NCBI RefSeq assembly: GCF_013204845.1
Contig: NZ_JABMKY010000001.1
Location: 620,001-684,000 of the forward strand
DNA from: Paenibacillus qinlingensis
Lineage (GTDB): Bacteria > Bacillota > Bacilli > Paenibacillales > NBRC-103111
Length of the DNA: 64,000 bases
Direction: 5' to 3'
The notes beneath the pieces were generated by a model. It ran no database searches. It saw only the letters and a program-made list of their open reading frames with translations, and was not told where the DNA came from. This document shows, piece by piece, positions 63,183 through 64,000 of the stretch. Every line of letters starts with the position of its first letter. Within the stretch, counting starts at the first letter, position 1. The position numbers and the translations under genes are program-made.

Positions 63183-64000
63183 TCATTGCGCTAGAATTGC
63201 ATTAACATCTGTTTCCAACTTCTTAAAGATATCGGGAACTGTCCCTGCTTGCGTATAGATCGCATCAAAGTGCAGCTTCATTTTGTCATCGATTTTTTGG
63301 AAGTTAACGAAACCTTGACGAACGCGAGCAGCTGCCATTTGATCCAGTACCGCTGTTTTCATGCTCTCAGGAGATGGTCCTTGCTTCAAGAATCCGTCGG
63401 AATTAAGAACAGATTTACGACTTGGCACGAAGAATTGGGATGTGATCGCCATGTTTTCTTTGTTGCTTAAGTACTTAACAAGCTCAATGGCTTCAGCAGT
63501 ATTGGAGTTGTTTTTGGGAACCATGTAAGCTGCATAGCCAAGTGTTGTTCCTTGACCGCCAGCTGCTTTCGGCATAGGAGCGATATCCCATTCAAAATCT
63601 TTGATTGCTTTGGCTTTCCCCATGTAGCTAAGCAAGTCTTGTTGCATGCCAATTTTTCCAGATTCGAATCCTGTTTGGTCACCTGGCTTCGGATGAACCT
63701 TCGTTTTGAACATAGCATCACTGAAGAATTGAAGTGCCTGCTGGCCTTGTGGTGTATTCAAAGCAACTTTCTTACCATCTTTGGTGAAGAAATCAGATCC
63801 ATATGCCCAAACCAATGTTTGTAGCGACTCGATCCAGCTCCGTCCCCATCCACCTGGACGAATCAAGTTCATCCCGTAGATCCCTTTATCTGGTTGAGAA
63901 ATCACGATAGCTGCTTTATTCATTTCATCATAGGTCCAGTTGCCTTCTTTATAGAGTTCTGAAGGCGTTTTCAAATTTTTCTCTTTGAATAAATTTTTAT
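63183..64000 (-). CDS. Extracellular solute-binding protein, C-terminal part (fourth importer)
   Basis: The frame stays open to the right edge, so the N-terminus with signal peptide is outside. The visible 272 residues match CUT1 binding proteins: LKTPSELYKEGNWTYDEMNKAA, VWAYGSDFFTKDGKKVALNTPQG, FESGKIGMQQDLLSYMGKA and WDIAPMPKAAGGQGTTLGYAA, a pattern often seen in multiple-sugar (MsmE-like) binders. It lies 72 bases before the permease genes in the same orientation. Confidence 0.88.
   Translation of the reverse strand, partial: KNLFKEKNLKTPSELYKEGNWTYDEMNKAAIVISQPDKGIYGMNLIRPGGWGRSWIESLQTLVWAYGSDFFTKDGKKVALNTPQGQQALQFFSDAMFKTKVHPKPGDQTGFESGKIGMQQDLLSYMGKAKAIKDFEWDIAPMPKAAGGQGTTLGYAAYMVPKNNSNTAEAIELVKYLSNKENMAITSQFFVPSRKSVLNSDGFLKQGPSPESMKTAVLDQMAAARVRQGFVNFQKIDDKMKLHFDAIYTQAGTVPDIFKKLETDVNAILAQ

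Overview
The window looks like a chromosomal segment of a spore-forming Bacillota of the Paenibacillus type. Reasons: several ABC sugar importers each paired with a YesM/YesN-like two-component system, large cytoplasmic and secreted glycosidases, strong AGGAGG ribosome sites with many TTG/GTG starts, and sporulation-linked genes (an Sda-like checkpoint protein, CotH, and collagen-like proteins with BclB-type exosporium tails). No rRNA, tRNA, insertion sequence, prophage or CRISPR array was seen.

Layout. 1-634: start of cysJ (cut by the left edge). 928-14243, all on the minus strand: two complete carbohydrate-uptake modules in series (sensor kinase, AraC-type response regulator, solute-binding lipoprotein, two permeases), probably ten genes in one transcription unit that ends at the hairpin at 797. 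14360-14690: two overlapping small genes, the second an Sda homologue. 15031-23707: mixed housekeeping and accessory genes (ComFB-like, alpha-L-rhamnosidase, YdjM-like membrane protein, orphan GHKL kinase, GreA-like factor, glutamate racemase, HAD phosphatase, ClpP paralogue). 23931-36462: a third kinase/regulator/ABC module followed by a heparinase II/III-like lyase and a 1225-residue secreted GH2 enzyme, with CcpA (cre)-like sites; together this is a polysaccharide-utilisation locus, probably for a uronate-containing polymer.

36574-37232 holds three tandem 234-bp copies of a palindromic repeat, and a diverged single copy lies at 60448-60627. The tandem array touches a gene for a PD-(D/E)XK-like nuclease with a C-terminal winged helix. 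An alkyltransferase-like (ATL) protein and a lactonase follow.

39714-56395 is dominated by cell or spore surface genes: three Gly-X-Thr collagen-like proteins, CotH, a methyltransferase and three glycosyltransferases. Inside it sits a proline-to-glutamate catabolic pair (putB, rocA) with a divergent Fis-type regulator whose sigma-54 ATPase motifs are all altered. 56579-64000: PhyH-type dioxygenase with divergent AraC regulator, MFS transporter, exonuclease, the single repeat element, an IDEAL-domain protein behind a consensus promoter inside a perfect palindrome, and a fourth sugar ABC importer cut by the right edge.

Best candidates for something undescribed: the palindromic repeat family with its adjoining nuclease, the collagen/CotH/glycosylation island with its shared 3-prime hairpins and conserved triple-helix phase breaks, and the degenerate enhancer-binding regulator of proline catabolism.
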